A stretch of DNA of 11,349 bases from Ginkgo biloba (taxonomy: Eukaryota > Streptophyta > Ginkgoopsida > Ginkgoales > Ginkgoaceae), in assembly GCA_024626585.1 (NCBI GenBank), contig JANKJI010000001.1, forward strand, positions 112,668,286 through 112,679,634, written 5' to 3'. The position numbers were made by a program, and so were the translations under genes. Under the pieces are notes generated by a model, which saw nothing but the letters and a program-made list of their open reading frames with translations, was not told where the DNA came from and ran no database searches. Each line of letters opens with the position of its first letter. The stretch's first letter is position 1. Shown one piece after another: positions 8,470-11,349 of this stretch.

Positions 8470-9480
8470 TTAATATTATGGTCTTGAATTATCTTTGAGC
8501 AAAGTTGTTTTATTTTCATCTTCAAAATTCCTTCTAGTCAGGGAATCAACCTTCCTTCTCAATCAAGCACTAGTATTTCCATTTGTGTGATTATTCTATG
8601 CCCAATCTACATTTCAGACACGAGACAAGAAATATATCATGAATTCATCCTTAGTTTGATAGGTCTAATAGGTGTTCAACCTATTTTTCCTTAATTTGCA
8701 CTTTGTATGGGCCATAGAACCTTACCACGAGTTTCTACTTTTTGTTTGATTTTAGAGATGCTTCCTTATATGAATGATAGAAGACGCATACCATGTTCCC
8801 TATGTTAATTGATCTAAGTCCCATGTAGTTTTGGTTTACTTGTTTCTTCATCCTAGCCATATTTAGATGGTCCTTTAATATGCTTAGTATGTTTTATGAT
8901 TCTTTAATCTTGTCGTATGCCACCCATACTTTGGAGTATTGTAGGAGATAATCTTTCATAGATGGAGATGAATATCCATATGGTTCCATGAATGGAAGCA
9001 TCTTAATTACCATATGATAGGTTCTATTATATGAATATTTTTGCTAGGTGTATCCACTTTGTACATTTGTTTTGATTATCTTTGGTGTATTCCAAAAGAT
9101 ACCCTTCAAGAAATTTCTTTACTACTTTATTTTGGTCATACTAATGTGTTATAGAGATATGTATCATTGAATAACAATCCAAAATAGAGCAAGCGAAAGA
9201 CTTGATGGACTAGATACACCAAAAAAGAGGCTCTAAAGTTTGATAGAAGTTGATTTACATCTTTGGGATGCTTAAAGAAGGCTATAAAAACTAATTGAAA
9301 CTGAGGTGTCTCTAATTGGGATCAAATTATGAGTTGAATTAGTCTTTGGTTGAAAAATATAGGACAACACACCTTTTTCAAGCTATGTCATACTTTTCCT
9401 ATTCACATTGTGCATTTGTTAAATGTCAATGCTGCAATGTTTTTTTGCAATTATGCACCTTCACTTGTCCGATTTGAAAG
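8470..9480 (-). pseudogene. Ty3/gypsy integrase with C-terminal chromodomain-like tail, decayed
   Basis: Across two or three frames the minus strand follows a plant chromovirus integrase. Near 9400-9480 there is a weak remnant of the zinc-binding end. Near 9105-9134 KVVKKFLEGYL matches the conserved stretch after the HPQTDGQ motif. TKWIHLAKIF (9030-9060) matches the W...LP.AE..YN region. Near 8700-8730 RFYGPYKV matches the GPF.V motif of the C-terminal domain. HDIFLVSCLK (8606-8640) matches HPVFHVSLLK. EGRLIP*LEGILKMKIKQL (8500-8558) resembles the start of the chromovirus chromodomain region. Stops interrupt nearly every segment, and the catalytic DDE residues are not all identifiable. Confidence 0.75.
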
Positions 9481-10479
9481 TTTAAAAACAATCACTGTTT
9501 TGGATCTGTCGTGCACATCACAACTAGAATTATGATGAATAGAGATATGGTACAAACATGATAGTGAATGAGGATATTTTGATCTATGTATGAATAAAAG
9601 GGAATATAAATAGCCAATAGATTCCACAAGATTTAGAAAATAGAAAATAAGAACAAAAGATGCAAAGTCTCTCTTAATTCTTGAACTCAATTTTTGAGTT
9701 ATTGAATTCTTTTATTATGACAAAGACAACCCTAATACGCTGTTTTAAAGAAAATCCTAATCTAACAATAGAATTTAGAAAAACCTAATGTAAAATGAGA
9801 AACTATTTATGATTAGCTAGTAATTAAATATGAAAGAATAGGAATCAAATCCTATTCTAAAATTATTTACTTGCACAGTTAATATATTCTAGCTAAGTGT
9901 ATCATAGGCCTTAGTTGAACAAGCTTACAATTAAATAAGTAAGCAAATAACTAAATAATGATGTGAAATGTAAGGGAATGAGGAAAGATGAATGCATAAT
10001 ACATCAATTCGTTTGTCCTTAACTGAAATGGTTCCCATTTTAATAGAAAGAAGTGAAGGTAGCTCTTTTCTTATGCATCAAATAGATGTTAGATGAGTAG
10101 AGAGTAATAGAATGGTAACATATTTGAGAGGGTAGCTCATCCAACACAAGAAGTAGCATTGGGGAGGGAAGCTCACCTAATATATATCCCACAATTGTAA
10201 TTGATGAACTCTCACATGGGATAAGTATTGGGCGTAATTGTCAATCAAGGGATATTCAAAATAAATGAGTCCCTTTAATGGTGGCTAGAATAGAATCTCC
10301 ATATTAGAGGATGAATAATAACTTAATCCCTATAAGATACTTGGAAGTTGTTGTACCCCTTTAATTTCCTACAGAAGGTCATGTAGTGATGGAAGACTAG
10401 TAAGTTATGGTTTATTCTCAAAAGTATAAGTAAGCTTCTTAGCCTTCTTAGGAGAGACCAACTAGACTAAACTAGAAAG
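9481..10479. other. Unassigned AT-rich stretch where reverse transcriptase and RNase H are expected
   Basis: I searched the minus strand for reverse transcriptase and RNase H landmarks (YxDD, LPPLR, LPN.PHYRM, TDAS) and found none that stand up. The length of about 1 kb is shorter than the roughly 1.7 kb that the two domains usually need. The stretch may be a deletion scar, an unrelated insertion or an extreme decay product. A short palindrome, AACTCAA-TTT-TTGAGTT, lies at 9684-9700. Confidence 0.5.
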
Positions 10480-10790
10480 AGAAGTTAGATAATAGATGAA
10501 ACCATCCTTCTTTAAACGATACTTGTTGGTCCTACCATAATTGATAGCATGTCTATCGATATGGAAAGTAAAACCCAATAACATTTCACAACAATCCATA
10601 GGGACCGCATCATAAGTCACCTCATCAATGTAAGACTAAATGGAAAAATACACAGTGCAAACTCTATCCACCTAACTATGAGAACCCAATCCAAAATATA
10701 AGGTGAAGGATGCAACTAATTTGGAAGTTGAAGCTTCTGTATCAATTGTGATGAGATGAGATTCTTCAAGTGATCCTTACCTTGGGCTCT
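10480..10790 (-). pseudogene. Ty3/gypsy aspartic protease region, decayed
   Basis: The minus strand shows NLISSQLIQKLQLP (about 10725-10765), then HPSPYILDW (about 10685-10711) and, in another frame, YDAVPMDCCEMLLG (about 10574-10615). These correspond in order to the plant gypsy protease pattern NVVS..LV.KL.LP, HP.PY.L.W and CDVVPMDACHLLLG. The following IDRHAINYG and NKYRLKKDGF fit the conserved tail. The catalytic D-S/G-G triad region upstream is not preserved. Confidence 0.75.
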
Positions 10791-10899
10791 TTGCCTACCA
10801 AAGATGAATATGTATTGATAATGGTCAAGGTATTGTCACTGGAGATCCACAACATGGTCCCCATCCTCTTGTACCAAGAGGTTTTGCTTATTTAAATAT

Positions 10900-11349
10900 T
10901 TATTCATCATATTTAAGTAACACTCCTCTATTGTATGGCCATAGCACTTATGATTCTTGTAATATTGTGTCTAATCAATTATCCTTCCATTCCCCTTACC
11001 ACTTGAGGGATGCTTGTCTCTCCTGATACGAAAGAGTTAGAAGATGATCAATTACTCTTTTTAGAGGTGTAGAAGAAAGAATAGATAGGAGAATTAGAAG
11101 CGAGGATTTTCTTATGGAGATTTTGCTCCACCTTCAAAGCATAATTGTATGCTTTATCCAAAGTCGTCATAGGAATGAGATCTAGTTCCTACTTACAAAC
11201 TAAAACGAGTCCTCCAATAAACTTAAGAGCTAGTATCTCATCAGTCTTGTCAATGCTTAGTTGAATATTGAGTTTTTGAAACTCATTAATATATTCCTAC
11301 ATTGAATGTCTTGTAGTGTAACACAAATGTTGCCATCTCATAGTGAGTT
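10900..11349 (-). pseudogene. Ty3/gypsy gag with a broken zinc knuckle, decayed and cut by the window edge
   Basis: The minus strand reads HYEMATFVLHYKTFN at the right edge, then NEFQKLNIQLSIDKTDEIL, ALKFIGGL and TTLDKAYNYALKVEQNLHKK (about 11106-11165). This follows the retrotransposon gag family order: a PPHY-like start, the EY..EF segment, the F..GL segment and the LE....A.KVE..L helix. Further on, about 10920-10964, YYKNHKCYGHTIEEC resembles the zinc knuckle but lacks its first cysteine and has altered spacing. Stops occur within the region. Confidence 0.75.

Larger units (their letters stand above)
7923..11349 (-). mobile_element. Degraded Ty3/gypsy chromovirus retrotransposon (truncated by window edge)
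   Basis: Reading right to left on the minus strand there are gag, protease, an unexplained gap, integrase, a chromodomain-like tail, a purine tract and a candidate LTR. This is the order of plant chromoviruses. Every domain carries stops and frame changes. The span from protease to integrase is only about 1 kb, too short for reverse transcriptase plus RNase H. The 5' LTR and primer-binding site would be beyond the right edge. It is an inactive fossil, or possibly two copies joined. Confidence 0.75.

Noticed and set aside
9451-9690. Minus-strand open frame of 79 codons
   Set aside because: It overlaps the decayed zinc-binding end of the integrase in another frame and shows no retroelement or host motif of its own.
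10120-10230. Possible trace of the reverse transcriptase start (ASLPN on the minus strand)
   Set aside because: Only five residues fit the pattern, and spacing before and after does not match. No other polymerase motif follows, so it is not claimed.

Overview
The window looks like a stretch of a large, AT-rich seed-plant nuclear genome. Long flanks carry very few CpG dinucleotides and only decayed repeat sequence. They surround a gene-like middle (about 3700-6950) that keeps many CpGs, has plant-type splice sites and contains short exons. Decayed chromovirus-type Ty3/gypsy sequence next to sparse, widely spaced exons suggests a gymnosperm such as a conifer, but that placement is an inference. 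No bacterial, organellar, rRNA, tRNA or CRISPR features were seen.

Layout. 1-3700: AT-rich, CpG-poor intergenic or intronic DNA with no recognisable gene. About 3720-4468, minus strand: the 3' end of a plant MADS-box (type II, MIKC-like) transcription-factor gene, read as three exons with canonical introns. These are a 42-nt K-box-type exon (4427-4468), a 131-nt C-terminal exon (4185-4315) and a last exon ending in TAG (4062-4110). The joined C terminus carries SLHLGL, an LxLxL EAR-type motif of the kind found at the end of SVP/AGL15-like proteins. 4469-6348: intron or intergenic DNA with nested local duplications. These are a 46-bp repeat, a 101-bp repeat, three 25-bp repeats and a tandem 140/100-bp pair that differs by a clean 40-bp indel. 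6349-6951, plus strand: the first two exons of an unidentified gene, starting in a strong plant start context.

6952-7922 is featureless. From 7923 to the right edge lies a heavily mutated minus-strand Ty3/gypsy chromovirus. Right to left it holds gag, protease, an unexplained stretch of about 1 kb where reverse transcriptase and RNase H should be, integrase running into a chromodomain-like tail, a short purine-rich tract, and a possible 3' LTR with a TATA box. All its domains have frameshifts and stops, so it is not expected to be active.

The two host genes run in opposite directions. The MADS gene's earlier exons (MADS domain, I region and most of the K box) are not in the window. Either they lie beyond the right edge, which would place the plus-strand gene and the retroelement inside a giant MADS intron, or the MADS piece is a detached 3' fragment. 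The sequence alone does not decide between these.
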